From Desmonostoc vinosum HA7617-LM4 (lineage in GTDB: Bacteria; Cyanobacteriota; Cyanobacteriia; Cyanobacteriales; Nostocaceae): DNA of 64,000 nucleotides. Positions 55,578-63,961 of the stretch are shown here, piece by piece (position 1 is the stretch's first letter; the number at the start of each line of letters is the position of its first letter). The stretch covers positions 1 to 64,000 of the forward strand of contig JAHHHC010000020.1 of NCBI GenBank assembly GCA_019359515.1. The letters are read 5' to 3'. The notes under the pieces were generated by a model. The model did no database searches, was not told the DNA's origin, and worked only from the letters and a program-made list of their open reading frames with translations. The position numbers and the translations under genes were made by a program.

Positions 55578-56777
55578 TTGACCGTGGAGAACGCTTTGAT
55601 AATAGAAAGCGCGATATCGCTTTTCTTGCTACTGATTCAAGTACCAGCTACAGCGATTTTGTTGTCGCGCCTGCTGAAGGGGCCAAGACGCCATCCTCCG
55701 ATAGAACCTCAACAACCAACACCAGATCTATTGGGTTGTGTCAGTATTGTTGTACCGACGCTGAATGAGGTTCTCCGCATTAGCCCTCTGTTAGCTGGCT
55801 TGAGTCGGCAAAGTTATGAAGTCCGGGAGATTATTGTTGTAGATAGTAAGTCCCAAGATGGCACGCCTGACTTGGTTAAAGCTTCTCAACAAAAAGATCC
55901 GCGTTTTCGCTTGATGACGGATGATCCTTTACCCTCTGGTTGGGTGGGGCGTCCTTGGGCATTGCATAACGGCTTTTTGCAGACTTCAGAGGCTAGTCAG
56001 TGGTTTCTCGGTCTCGATGCTGATATTCAACCACATCCGGGCTTGGTAGCTGGTTTGATCAAAACAGCCGTAGCGCAAGGGTATGACTTGGTTTCTCTTT
56101 CTCCTCAATTTATCCTCAAATATCCTGGGGAGTGCTGGCTACAACCCGCTTTATTGATGACTCTGCTTTATCGATTTGATCCAGCAGGTATCAATACAGA
56201 GCAGCCAGAGCGTGTCATGGCAAATGGACAATGCTTTTTGTGCCGCCGTAGGGTTTTAGCTGCCGTAGATGGCTACTCCAGTGCAAGTGGTTCTTTTTGT
56301 GATGATGTTACCTTAGCTCGAAATATTGCTGCTAGAGGGTTTAAGGTAGGTTTTTTGGATGGTGCAAAAGTGTTGAAAGTACGGATGTACGAAGGAGCAA
56401 TAGAGACATGGAAAGAATGGGGGCGTAGTCTTGACCTGAAAGATGCATCTCCCTCTGCTCAAATTTGGGGAGATTTATGGCTACTCTCTGCGGTGCAGGG
56501 TCTCCCTGTTCTCATTATTCTCAGTTACCTATTTTTCTCTCCCCCACTCCCCGACTCCCCCACTCCCCGACTCTTCTTACTAGGACTGAATTTATTTCTA
56601 CTAGTAATTCGTTTTGCAATGCTATTTGCGATCGCACCTTCCTATGATTGCAAAGCTGCCAACAAAGGCAGTTGGTTATTCTGGCTTTCACCTCTAGCTG
56701 ACCCTTTAGCAGTGCTACGCATATTCTTATCTGCATTCCGCACCCCTCGCGAATGGCGAGGAAGAAAGTACGGGTAA
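55578..56777 (+). CDS. cruG: Myxoxanthophyll 2'-O-glycosyltransferase CruG
   Basis: About 400 residues, a membrane-associated GT2 glycosyltransferase: SIVVPTLNE, VVDSKSQDGT, the nucleotide-sugar DxD in LGLDADIQ, QCFLCRRR and a late WKEWGRSLDLKD (Q/RxxRW-like) motif. Hydrophobic segments lie at the N terminus and in the last 100 residues. Position after cruF identifies it as the enzyme that glycosylates the hydroxylated carotenoid. An in-frame GTG at 55533 exists, but the intervening codons are repeat (CCCCATT). TTG 55578 or GTG 55584 is preferred. A CCCCGACT array inside the gene (56536-56576) encodes PPLPDSPTPRL between two TM segments. Confidence 0.9.
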   Translation: MTVENALIIESAISLFLLLIQVPATAILLSRLLKGPRRHPPIEPQQPTPDLLGCVSIVVPTLNEVLRISPLLAGLSRQSYEVREIIVVDSKSQDGTPDLVKASQQKDPRFRLMTDDPLPSGWVGRPWALHNGFLQTSEASQWFLGLDADIQPHPGLVAGLIKTAVAQGYDLVSLSPQFILKYPGECWLQPALLMTLLYRFDPAGINTEQPERVMANGQCFLCRRRVLAAVDGYSSASGSFCDDVTLARNIAARGFKVGFLDGAKVLKVRMYEGAIETWKEWGRSLDLKDASPSAQIWGDLWLLSAVQGLPVLIILSYLFFSPPLPDSPTPRLFLLGLNLFLLVIRFAMLFAIAPSYDCKAANKGSWLFWLSPLADPLAVLRIFLSAFRTPREWRGRKYG

Positions 56778-56784
56778 AGGGAAT

Positions 56785-56985
56785 TGGGAACTTGTGCTGA
56801 GCGAAGTCGAAGTATTGGGAATTGGGAATGGGGAATTGATGTTTGTTATTTCTTCCCCTGCCCCTATAACAGGTATAGGTATTTTACATTCAGTCTGAAA
56901 AAGCCTATTTTGTGTTCCGAAATCTTTCCCCGCGTCCCCAATCCCCAATCCCCAGTCCCCAATCCCCAATCCCCAATCCCAGAAC
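56785..56985. repeat. GGGAATTG and CCCCAATC heptamer arrays
   Basis: GGGAATTG units with a GCTGAGCGAAGTCGAAG palindrome (about 56796-56815), and later about seven CCCCAATC/CCCCAGTC units (56935-56982). Noncoding. Confidence 0.88.
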
Positions 56986-57024
56986 TTTTTGTAATTCTTA
57001 TCAATAGCTAAAATTTTCCTCACT

Positions 57025-57066
57025 CATTCCACAGGATTTCCACAGGGTTTTTAGCAGTTTTCCACA
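57025..57066. other. Cluster of three DnaA-box-like 9-mers
   Basis: CATTCCACA at 57025, ATTTCCACA at 57036 and TTTTCCACA at 57058, all in one orientation, with starts 11 and 22 bp apart. TTTTCCACA equals the cyanobacterial DnaA-box form and the other two differ by one or two bases. A further GTTTCCACA lies at 58753. No dnaA or dnaN gene is in view. Confidence 0.5.
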
Positions 57067-57268
57067 GATATTTTACGAGGTAATAGGCTCTTGCCCCCTT
57101 ACTGGGGATTGTTGAATCAAGACGGTTAGTAACTTCAAGGACTGAGTTTTTATTAAGTAACGTAACAAAAAACAGCTTAAAGCCTTATTATCTCGTTAAC
57201 ATTTACTTTTTATACAATTGTTTTTAACATTTCGCAGCATTGACAAACCCACCCCCTCTTAGACGACA

Positions 57269-57367
57269 ATGATTCGGCTTGCCTTTGTAGCCCGTTCAAC
57301 TGTTAACATCGGCTGTGTAGATTTACGTCGTCTTTTGGCGCAGATTGTCGGGCAGGTAAAGGAATGA
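57269..57367 (+). CDS. Possible 32-residue peptide ORF, first of a chain
   Basis: ATG 57269 to TGA 57367, reading MIRLAFVARSTVNIGCVDLR and on to GQVKE. A second frame (57364-57435, 23 residues) overlaps its stop as ATGATG. A third (57432-57458, or ten codons from 57426) overlaps that one as ATGA. The DUF2811 gene with an AGGAGG site follows. The unbroken chain of overlaps suggests coupled translation or a leader, but chance is possible; evidence of expression is lacking. Confidence 0.35.
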   Translation: MIRLAFVARSTVNIGCVDLRRLLAQIVGQVKE

Positions 57368-57482
57368 TGGTACTAAAGCCGCAGAAGCTCTCTGACTGCT
57401 TTTTACCTCATGTATTGCCGTCCTTATGGCTATGACTGCAAGCAAATTATCCTCTTGATTGACCTCATAGGAGGAAAATCTT

Positions 57483-57686
57483 ATGCACGCGACAGTTAGT
57501 ATTTATACTGAAATCCCCGAAACACTGCATGAATCACTCAAAATCTACTTAGACAAACATCCTGATTGGGATCAAAATAGAGTTCTGACGGCAGCACTAT
57601 CGCTATTTTTGCTCCAAAATGGAGATAGCGATCGCCGTGCAGCTCGAGTCTACTTAGAAACTTTATTCCATCATTGTCAAGCTTAA
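57483..57686 (+). CDS. DUF2811 protein
   Basis: 67 residues covering the whole DUF2811 domain (VSIYTEIPETLHESLKIYLD; a later RVLTAALSLFLLQNG) found in cyanobacteria. No function is known. It has a strong ribosome site, ATAGGAGGAAAATCTT, before the ATG. Preceded by the chain of small ORFs described separately. Confidence 0.85.
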   Translation: MHATVSIYTEIPETLHESLKIYLDKHPDWDQNRVLTAALSLFLLQNGDSDRRAARVYLETLFHHCQA

Positions 57687-57744
57687 AAATTCCGCAATCA
57701 TTTACCAACGACAAATCATCTACCAAATTCCAAGAAGATACTTA

Positions 57745-57825
57745 ATACCAATTCTCTAAAACTTGACAACCGATTCAAACCCAGATTGAATCTGACTTTC
57801 TTAATTTTGAATTTTAAATTGGTAT
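57745..57825. mobile_element. MITE-like element, family C, copy 3 (81 bp)
   Basis: Ends ATACCAATT and AATTGGTAT, inverted relative to copies 1 and 2; its complement shares AATTAAGAAAG and the GGGTTTGA region with copy 1. Lies just after the DUF2811 gene. Confidence 0.7.
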
Positions 57826-57976
57826 GATCATGGGTGATCAACAATCAAGAGCTTGAACTGGGTATAAAACACTGGGCATGAGGCGTGGAAATTGACTGAT
57901 ACCACATACCTCATGCCCAATGTTGTTTGATTAAATCGGCCAACAGCTAAAAAACTCTAGACCATAGGCTACAAAC

Positions 57977-58702
57977 TTAAGTTTTAGCCTCCAATTGCTG
58001 AGGATGAGCAGGAGATTCAAACTTATACCCTACGCCACGTACAGTTTGAATTAGTGCCGGCTGACTAGCATCGATTTCAATCTTCTTGCGAATTTGACCA
58101 ATGTGTACATCTACGACCCGTTGGTCGCCGACATACTCATAGTCCCATACCTCTTGGATTAGCTCTGCTCGCCGCCAAACTCGACCTGGATGGCTGGCTA
58201 GAAAATGCAACAAATCAAACTCCAGAGCGGTTAAGGGTACAGGTTCGCTATTAAGTGTCACCTCTCGCCGCACAGGATCAATCATCAGCTTTTCAAATAG
58301 CAGGCGTTTCTGTTCTGCTGTAGTTACAACCCGCTGACGCCGTAAAATAGCTGCTACCCTGACTTCTAGCTCACCCAGCCCAAAGGGCTTTGTGAGATAA
58401 TCATCAGCACCTTTAGAAAAGCCGCGAATCTTGTCAGCTTCGTCTGCGCGGCTAGTCAGCATCAGAACAAAAACACCGTTCCGACTTTGCATCTCTTGAC
58501 AGAGGTTAAACCCGATCGCGTCTGGTAAATTTACGTCTAAAATCACCAAATCTGGGTTAAACTGCTCAAATAAACTCAAGGCTGTCTTTCCATCTTCAGC
58601 AGCCTCCACCTGATAGTTCTGCTTAATCAAAAAGCGTTGGATTAAATTCCGAACCGCAGGATCATCATCAACTACAAGAACCTTGGCAGGAGCCATGACC
58701 AT
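57977..58702 (-). CDS. OmpR-family response regulator
   Basis: About 241 residues. Receiver domain 1-120 with the acidic pair in VVDDDPA, phospho-acceptor Asp in LVILDVNLP, conserved Thr/Ser in MLTSRAD and Lys in LTKPFG. C-terminal winged helix (about 145-230) with LTALEFDLLHFLA, VVDVHIGQIRKK and RGVGYKF. ATG 58702 or 58696 are the likely starts; the TTG at 58714 is less likely. No histidine kinase is adjacent, so the partner is unlinked. The sequence differs from RpaA and RpaB. Confidence 0.9.
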   Translation of the reverse strand: MVMAPAKVLVVDDDPAVRNLIQRFLIKQNYQVEAAEDGKTALSLFEQFNPDLVILDVNLPDAIGFNLCQEMQSRNGVFVLMLTSRADEADKIRGFSKGADDYLTKPFGLGELEVRVAAILRRQRVVTTAEQKRLLFEKLMIDPVRREVTLNSEPVPLTALEFDLLHFLASHPGRVWRRAELIQEVWDYEYVGDQRVVDVHIGQIRKKIEIDASQPALIQTVRGVGYKFESPAHPQQLEAKT

Positions 58703-59342
58703 CACTTTGCACAAAAATTCATAGGATTGACAGAGGATTGCGTAAAAACGCAGTTTCCACAGGAATAATTAAGAATCTACAAGGCTAAGGCATGAGTTTC
58801 CTGATTATTCAAATGATACTTTAATCAGGTTTCTGAAAAATGAGAGAGCAAAACTTCTATCAAAAAGAGTTGCAGGAAAGTGCAAACCTTGTTATTGTCA
58901 ATTTTATGCTCAGCAAAAGAAAATCCTGATTGAGTTACACTAATTTAGTAAACTGGGATGCTTTGTTACCAATTTTGTGGTAGTAGTGGAGAATCTTTAA
59001 ATCATCAGGCTAATTATTAAAGAAAATCCTGTCAGAAGACAGCAAGTTGCCAAATAAGCAACACAAAATTTAATTTTTTCATAAAATTGCGCTCTAAGTA
59101 TCCCAGTTCAAATTCTAGATTAGAGCCAGAACTAGGTAACGGCATGGGGGGATACACTGAGTTATAACAATATGTTAAAGTTACTATAGTTAAAATTTCC
59201 GAGTCGATCAAACTAGCCCGTGCTACTATCCTGGTAGGGCATGAAAATCGGTCGAAGCGTTGGTTATGATTAAAATCAAACTTAATGCTATTTTCCGTAA
59301 ACAAAAAGCTGCCGCTGATTTAGGCTAAAGTAACCAACTCCC
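58703..59342. other. Divergent promoter region (about 640 bp)
   Basis: Lies between the response regulator and the CPP1-like gene. AT-rich; one DnaA-box-like GTTTCCACA at 58753. A 90-codon minus-strand frame at 59032-59304 has no supporting composition or start context. No gene is supported. Confidence 0.5.
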
Positions 59343-59969
59343 ATGAGTGATCAAAATCCCTACGAAAAACTTGGGGTATCAGAAGAGGCTAGTTTCGACG
59401 AAATTCAAGATGCTCGCAACAACCAATTGGAGCAACACAGTGGTGATGCTAAGCGTCAAGAAATGATTGAGGCAGCTTACGATGCGATTTTAATGGATCG
59501 CTTGCGGATGCGCCAGGAGGGCAAAATCAAAGTTCCTGAGCGAATTCGTTTTCCAGAGCTGCGAGTGCAATCGCCTCCTAAAGAAAATCTTACCCCTCGT
59601 GAGCAGTCCCCCGCATGGCTGCAACGAATGCTAGATAAACCAACGCCAGCAGATATCCTCTTGCCCGGAGCTTGGTATCTTGGTTTGAGTTCTATTAGTA
59701 TGTTTTACCCCAATGGGGGCAATCAGGTTTTACAGTTAGCACTGGTGGTTGGGGTAGGAATTAGCATTTACTTTCTCAATCGCAAGGAAGGGAAATTTGG
59801 CCGCGCCGTTTTATTCACTTTAATAGGTTTAATTATTGGCTTAATTGCTGGAGGGTTATTTGCTAGCTGGCTTTTAATGCAAATACAATTTGTTAACTTG
59901 ACACCCAATCAATTTTCTACAGTGCTGACGTTTATACTGTTATGGTTGGTTAGTAGTTTTCTGCGTTAA
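59343..59969 (+). CDS. CPP1-like (chaperone-like protein of POR1) membrane protein
   Basis: 208 residues. N-terminal J-like domain (about 5-55; NPYEKLGVSEEASFDEIQDAR) without the HPD motif, a linker, then three to four TM segments (about 107-120, 128-145, 152-176, 186-205). Matches the CPP1/DUF3353 family that in plants stabilises protochlorophyllide oxidoreductase; the cyanobacterial homologue likely supports a thylakoid or membrane protein step (inference from family). ATG start with no closer alternative. Confidence 0.88.
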   Translation: MSDQNPYEKLGVSEEASFDEIQDARNNQLEQHSGDAKRQEMIEAAYDAILMDRLRMRQEGKIKVPERIRFPELRVQSPPKENLTPREQSPAWLQRMLDKPTPADILLPGAWYLGLSSISMFYPNGGNQVLQLALVVGVGISIYFLNRKEGKFGRAVLFTLIGLIIGLIAGGLFASWLLMQIQFVNLTPNQFSTVLTFILLWLVSSFLR

Positions 59970-60067
59970 ATTGATTTGGATTAAAATACTGTGTTTACCC
60001 GTTTAGAAGCTTTCTTGAAGGAGGTTTCTGCGGGTTTTAAATTTTGAGCGTTGCTGCATCAACGATT

Positions 60068-61696
60068 ATGAAATTTGATTATGCATTAGTGCCAGCTCTA
60101 ACAGGAATAGCGATCGCTTCTATTCAACCACAAATTGCTATAGCCCTATCCTCAGCGGAAGTGGCTAAACTAGCAAAAGCAATTACGGTGCAGATAGACT
60201 ATAAAGATGCTCCCGGTTCAGGAGTAATTATTCAAAAAGAGGGCAATATTTATACTGTTTTAACTGCTCAGCACGTAGTACAAACCCCAGCTAAATATGA
60301 CATTGTGACCCCAGATGGTCAGCGTTATGCACTCAAATACAGCACTGTAAAAAAACTACCAAATATAGATTTAGCTGTTGTTCAGTTTACCAGTAGTCAA
60401 AGTTACGCTGTTGCCAAGATGGGTAATTCCGATGAATCTCCCGAAGGAACAACCACTTATGTAGCTGGTTTTCCACAAGCGACGGCAGCAATTTCCAATA
60501 CGATTTACAATTTCACTGATGGGCGAATTACTGCTAATGCCTCAAAACCGCTGCGTGACGGTTACGCTTTGGTGTATAGTAATGTGACTTTACCGGGGAT
60601 GAGTGGCGGCCCGGTGTTAAACGAAAAAGGTGAATTGATTGGAATTCATGGTAGAGGAGATGAAGCAGATATCGAAACCTCGAAAATCAATTCTAGCGTT
60701 GCATATATCAAATCAGGCTTTAATTTGGGGATTCCAATTAATACCTTTTTAAGACTGTCAGCTAAAGTTGGGGTAAATACAGGTGTCAGTCCTCCTAAGA
60801 TACCTGTGGTGACAGCACCGAAAGCTGACGACTTCTACATTCAAGGTGGATCTAAGTATGATCGAGGCGATTTGAATGGTGCAGTAGCCGATTTCACTAA
60901 TGCTATCAAGATTAATCCTAAATATTTCCAAGCTTATAATAACCGAGGAGTTGCTCGTTCCGCTTTAGGGGATAAACAAGGAGCAATCACCGATTTCAAT
61001 CAAGCCTTAAAAATTAATCCCAATTATACTTATGCCTACATCGGCCGGGGAAATGTTCGTGATGATTTAGGAGAAAAGCAGCAAGCGATCGCCGACTATA
61101 CCCAAGCCCTCAAGCTTAATCCTAACTTTGTTTATGCTCATTACAACCGAGGAATTACCCGCTCTGCCTTGGGAGACAAACAAGGAGCAATAGCCGATTT
61201 CACCACAGCTATTAAGATTGATCCCAACTTTGCCAATGCCTACAACAACCGGGGAGTTGTCCGTAATGAGTTGCAAGATCCACAGCAAGCAATTGCCGAT
61301 TTCAATCAAGCTTTAAAAATTAATCCCAACTTTGCCCAAGCCTACTATAATCGGGGAGTTGCCCGCTCTGCTTTGGGAGACAAACAAGCGGCAATTGCAG
61401 ATTATACCCAAGCTATCAAGCTTAATCCCAACGATGCCCAAGCCTATAATAATCGGGGAAATGCCCGTTCTGCCTTGGGAGATAAACAAGGGGCAATTGA
61501 AGATTACAACCAAGGGCTAAAGATTAATCCCAATGATGCTTATGCCTACAATAACCGGGGAGTTGCTCGTTTTGCCTTGGGGGATACACAAGGGGCAGTG
61601 GCGGATTTACAGCAAGCCGCAAACCTGTTTCGCACCCAGGGAAATGAACAGCTTTACCGGAAAACGCTCAACCAGCTAGAACGATTGACGCGGTGA
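60068..61696 (+). CDS. Secreted trypsin-like serine protease with TPR array
   Basis: About 542 residues. Signal peptide (MKFDYALVPALTGIAIAS, cleavage near AIA). Serine protease domain (about 28-235) with the triad His in LTAQHVV, Asp in NIDLAVVQF and Ser in LPGMSGGPV. Then eight TPR units of 34 residues, each near RGVARSALGDKQGAIADF; the DNA is a 102-bp tandem repeat (60880-61620). A TTG at 60044 is an in-frame alternative, but the ATG at 60068 gives a proper signal peptide. Such protease-TPR fusions are frequent in cyanobacteria. Confidence 0.9.
   Translation: MKFDYALVPALTGIAIASIQPQIAIALSSAEVAKLAKAITVQIDYKDAPGSGVIIQKEGNIYTVLTAQHVVQTPAKYDIVTPDGQRYALKYSTVKKLPNIDLAVVQFTSSQSYAVAKMGNSDESPEGTTTYVAGFPQATAAISNTIYNFTDGRITANASKPLRDGYALVYSNVTLPGMSGGPVLNEKGELIGIHGRGDEADIETSKINSSVAYIKSGFNLGIPINTFLRLSAKVGVNTGVSPPKIPVVTAPKADDFYIQGGSKYDRGDLNGAVADFTNAIKINPKYFQAYNNRGVARSALGDKQGAITDFNQALKINPNYTYAYIGRGNVRDDLGEKQQAIADYTQALKLNPNFVYAHYNRGITRSALGDKQGAIADFTTAIKIDPNFANAYNNRGVVRNELQDPQQAIADFNQALKINPNFAQAYYNRGVARSALGDKQAAIADYTQAIKLNPNDAQAYNNRGNARSALGDKQGAIEDYNQGLKINPNDAYAYNNRGVARFALGDTQGAVADLQQAANLFRTQGNEQLYRKTLNQLERLTR
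60880..61620 (+). repeat. 102-bp tandem repeats encoding TPRs
   Basis: Seven to eight units of 102 bp with very high identity at both DNA and protein levels, for example repeated GGGGAGTTGCCCGTTCTGCC-like stretches. Recent duplication or gene conversion is likely. Confidence 0.85.
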
Positions 61697-61804
61697 CACG
61701 GAACTGGGAATTAAAACTTACGTTTAATGTGAATTATGAATTAAACCCTAAGTAGTGTGAAGATGCTGGAAAATTATAGATATTGCAGTAAAGCAGAACC
61801 AACT

Positions 61805-62125
61805 ATGACTGAAGCAAAGTCTACTCGCACAGTGCGTCGGGGAAGAATATTCCCCTCAATCCAGTGGACAGAAGAACAGAAAGCCAAACGTCGAGCAGAA
61901 CGCGAGAATTTTCATCAACGTAGCCAGGTAATTTTTGAGCGCATTAAGCCAGAGTATATCCAAACTCACTACAACTGGTATGTGGTTGTTGAACCTGAAA
62001 GTGGAAACTATTTTATTGACCTTGACGAAGAAGTAGCTATGCTTTTGGCACGCCAGAAGCACCCCGGTACTGTACCATTGTTTCTCTTCCGAATGAATGA
62101 AACAGGGGTTTCTGGAACTATATGA
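61805..62125 (+). CDS. Small protein coupled to retropepsin-like gene
   Basis: 106 residues from ATG 61805. An upstream ATG at 61757 adds 16 residues of poor composition and is not preferred. Basic N terminus (TVRRGRIFPSIQWTEEQKAKRR), then an ordered C-terminal half (YVVVEPESGNYFID; LARQKHP). Its stop overlaps the next start as ATGA, so the two are translated together. No recognised domain. The pairing with an aspartic protease suggests an adaptor or substrate (inference). Confidence 0.75.
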   Translation: MTEAKSTRTVRRGRIFPSIQWTEEQKAKRRAERENFHQRSQVIFERIKPEYIQTHYNWYVVVEPESGNYFIDLDEEVAMLLARQKHPGTVPLFLFRMNETGVSGTI

Positions 62126-62487
62126 TACATGGGTTGTTCGGCAATGATGACGAGCTGGTTTTTGAGATTGAGCTGATTGGTGCAGATGGATTAGAACTAC
62201 CAATTGATGTGATTTTAGATACAGGATTTTCTGGCTGGTTGGCTATTGACGAACAAGACTTACAGGGACTTGATTGGATTTACGTGCAGACACGAGCGTT
62301 GCGAACTGCACGGGGAGAGGTAGATTTTAACATCTATGCAGGTCTTGTAAGAATCGACGGGCAAACTTTTGATATTCCTATTCATGTAGGTGAAGGAGTG
62401 TCAGAAGTTTTACTGGGTCGCCAGTGGTTAAAAAATCGACGCTTGATTGTGGATATGCCGTGTGGGGTGTTAACGCTGGGATCTTGA
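62122..62487 (+). CDS. Retropepsin-like (clan AA) aspartic protease
   Basis: 121 residues, single-domain pepsin-like fold. The catalytic DTG motif is in ILDTGFSGWLAI, and the conserved VLLGRQWLKNRRLIVD segment lies near the C terminus (the LLGxxxL flap and ILG region of the family). Active as a homodimer if like retroviral proteases. Soluble and cytosolic, as no signal is seen. The overlap with the upstream gene implies coupled expression. Confidence 0.85.
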   Translation: MIHGLFGNDDELVFEIELIGADGLELPIDVILDTGFSGWLAIDEQDLQGLDWIYVQTRALRTARGEVDFNIYAGLVRIDGQTFDIPIHVGEGVSEVLLGRQWLKNRRLIVDMPCGVLTLGS

Positions 62488-62527
62488 TATTAGCATCAAT
62501 TCCCCAATTCCCCATTCCCAATCCTTT

Positions 62528-63961
62528 TCATGCTGGTTTCCAAGTGCCGTGGAAACTGTGAGGTATGACGCTGGGTAATCCCAGTTGACAAACTGGTTCT
62601 GCCTCTAGGCGATCGCAATCAAATACCCAAACTTCGCTACTATGGGCATTACCATCATAAACAACCACAATTACCCAACCCTGTTGTGGGTTTTGGCTAT
62701 CTTGAGCGTGTATGGGTTCACTGACATAGCGATTTGCTCCTAAGTCCGCCTCAGTGAAGGTTTCAGTTTGATAATCAAACCGGGTAATAACTCCAAACAA
62801 GTCTTTTTGGATATCTGCTGTGGGTGAGAGTGATGATACATAAGTGTATCGCCAAGGTTGCCCGACTTGCGATCGCTCGACCACGGGAAACTCACACTTG
62901 CGATGGAAAACTTCCTCAATGGCTGTCACTTTAGCTGTTTGGGGATTAAGGCGGATTTGATACAATGTTCCGCGAGAAAGCGTGTGCGTCTCGCCAGTCA
63001 CAATTTCTCTAAGAAACTCATTAGTTTGGTGAAAGTCAGAATACCTCACCAAATCTAGAACTACTGTCCCTTGATCATCTTCATAGCCGTTGCCAAAATG
63101 CCAATTAAACCAAGGTTCTGTTTCACCGCGACTTACTAAAGATAAATTTTCACGATCAAAAATTAACACTTGGGTTCCTAGTTGGGGTTTCCACAATAGT
63201 GATTCACTAAAAGTAGTCAACCCAGCTAGCATGGAGAAAGTTTTCATTCCCATTGGAGGGACAAAAAACACCAAATATTTTTGCGTTAAGACAAAATCAT
63301 GGATGACAGAATAGCGGTCTAATTTGAAAGCCGTTTTTTGGTTAATTTTACCAGTGCGATCGCTTTTATAAAGATTCAGTTGTACGGAACCTGCAATACT
63401 GACTCCAAAGTTAAAAATTTCACCTGTATGTGGATCACGCTTGTAATGAGCAGAATAGGGTAATCTGTCCAAAGCACCTAAATCATCCAAACCTTTTGTT
63501 TCTAAGGTTTCTAGGTCGAGGGCATAAGGATTGGTTGCTTCCCATAAAGCCAAAAGTTTATCAGGTAATGCCAACACCGAGGTATTGGCTGCATTCTTAA
63601 TCTGCTGATGCCAACGCTGCCAAATTGGCCCTGGTGTGTTCGTTCCATAAACACCGTAGAGAAACCTGCCTGCTTGGCTTTCAGCTTGATATTCTGCTGT
63701 TTGGACGTAGCGATAAACTCCGGTGGCACCTGCATCATTAAAATGGACAGCCAAAATGGCCCCATCCCCATCAAACCAATGTCCTAGACGCTTACCACCA
63801 CGTTCTAATCGAGCCGGGCCATTGCGGTAAAGCGTGCCACGTAAGCCATCGGGAATTTTGCCGGAGATAATAGGCAGTGGCGTGGGTGGAAACTCACTCG
63901 CTGGTTGAGCGATCGCACCTGCCCAAGATTTTTTTATTGACTTTTGAATAGTTGTATGCAT
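62528..63961 (-). CDS. Carotenoid oxygenase (carotenoid/apocarotenoid cleavage dioxygenase)
   Basis: 477 residues, seven-bladed beta-propeller of the RPE65/CCD family. The four iron-ligand histidines are at H172 (SAHYK), H221 (VIHDF), H288 (WHFGNG) and H471 (SFHGTW). The N terminus has GTLYRNGPARLERGG and HWFDGDG. Cleaves conjugated double bonds in carotenoids or apocarotenals; the substrate range is not readable. It is unlinked to cruF-cruG. Soluble or monotopic, with no signal peptide. Confidence 0.9.
   Translation of the reverse strand: MHTTIQKSIKKSWAGAIAQPASEFPPTPLPIISGKIPDGLRGTLYRNGPARLERGGKRLGHWFDGDGAILAVHFNDAGATGVYRYVQTAEYQAESQAGRFLYGVYGTNTPGPIWQRWHQQIKNAANTSVLALPDKLLALWEATNPYALDLETLETKGLDDLGALDRLPYSAHYKRDPHTGEIFNFGVSIAGSVQLNLYKSDRTGKINQKTAFKLDRYSVIHDFVLTQKYLVFFVPPMGMKTFSMLAGLTTFSESLLWKPQLGTQVLIFDRENLSLVSRGETEPWFNWHFGNGYEDDQGTVVLDLVRYSDFHQTNEFLREIVTGETHTLSRGTLYQIRLNPQTAKVTAIEEVFHRKCEFPVVERSQVGQPWRYTYVSSLSPTADIQKDLFGVITRFDYQTETFTEADLGANRYVSEPIHAQDSQNPQQGWVIVVVYDGNAHSSEVWVFDCDRLEAEPVCQLGLPSVIPHSFHGTWKPA

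Noticed and set aside
59032-59304. 90-codon minus-strand open frame upstream of the CPP1-like gene
   Set aside because: Composition and start context are not gene-like; lies in a divergent promoter region.
61067-61513. Minus-strand open frames over the TPR region
   Set aside because: Repeat-generated antisense frames of the TPR-coding units.
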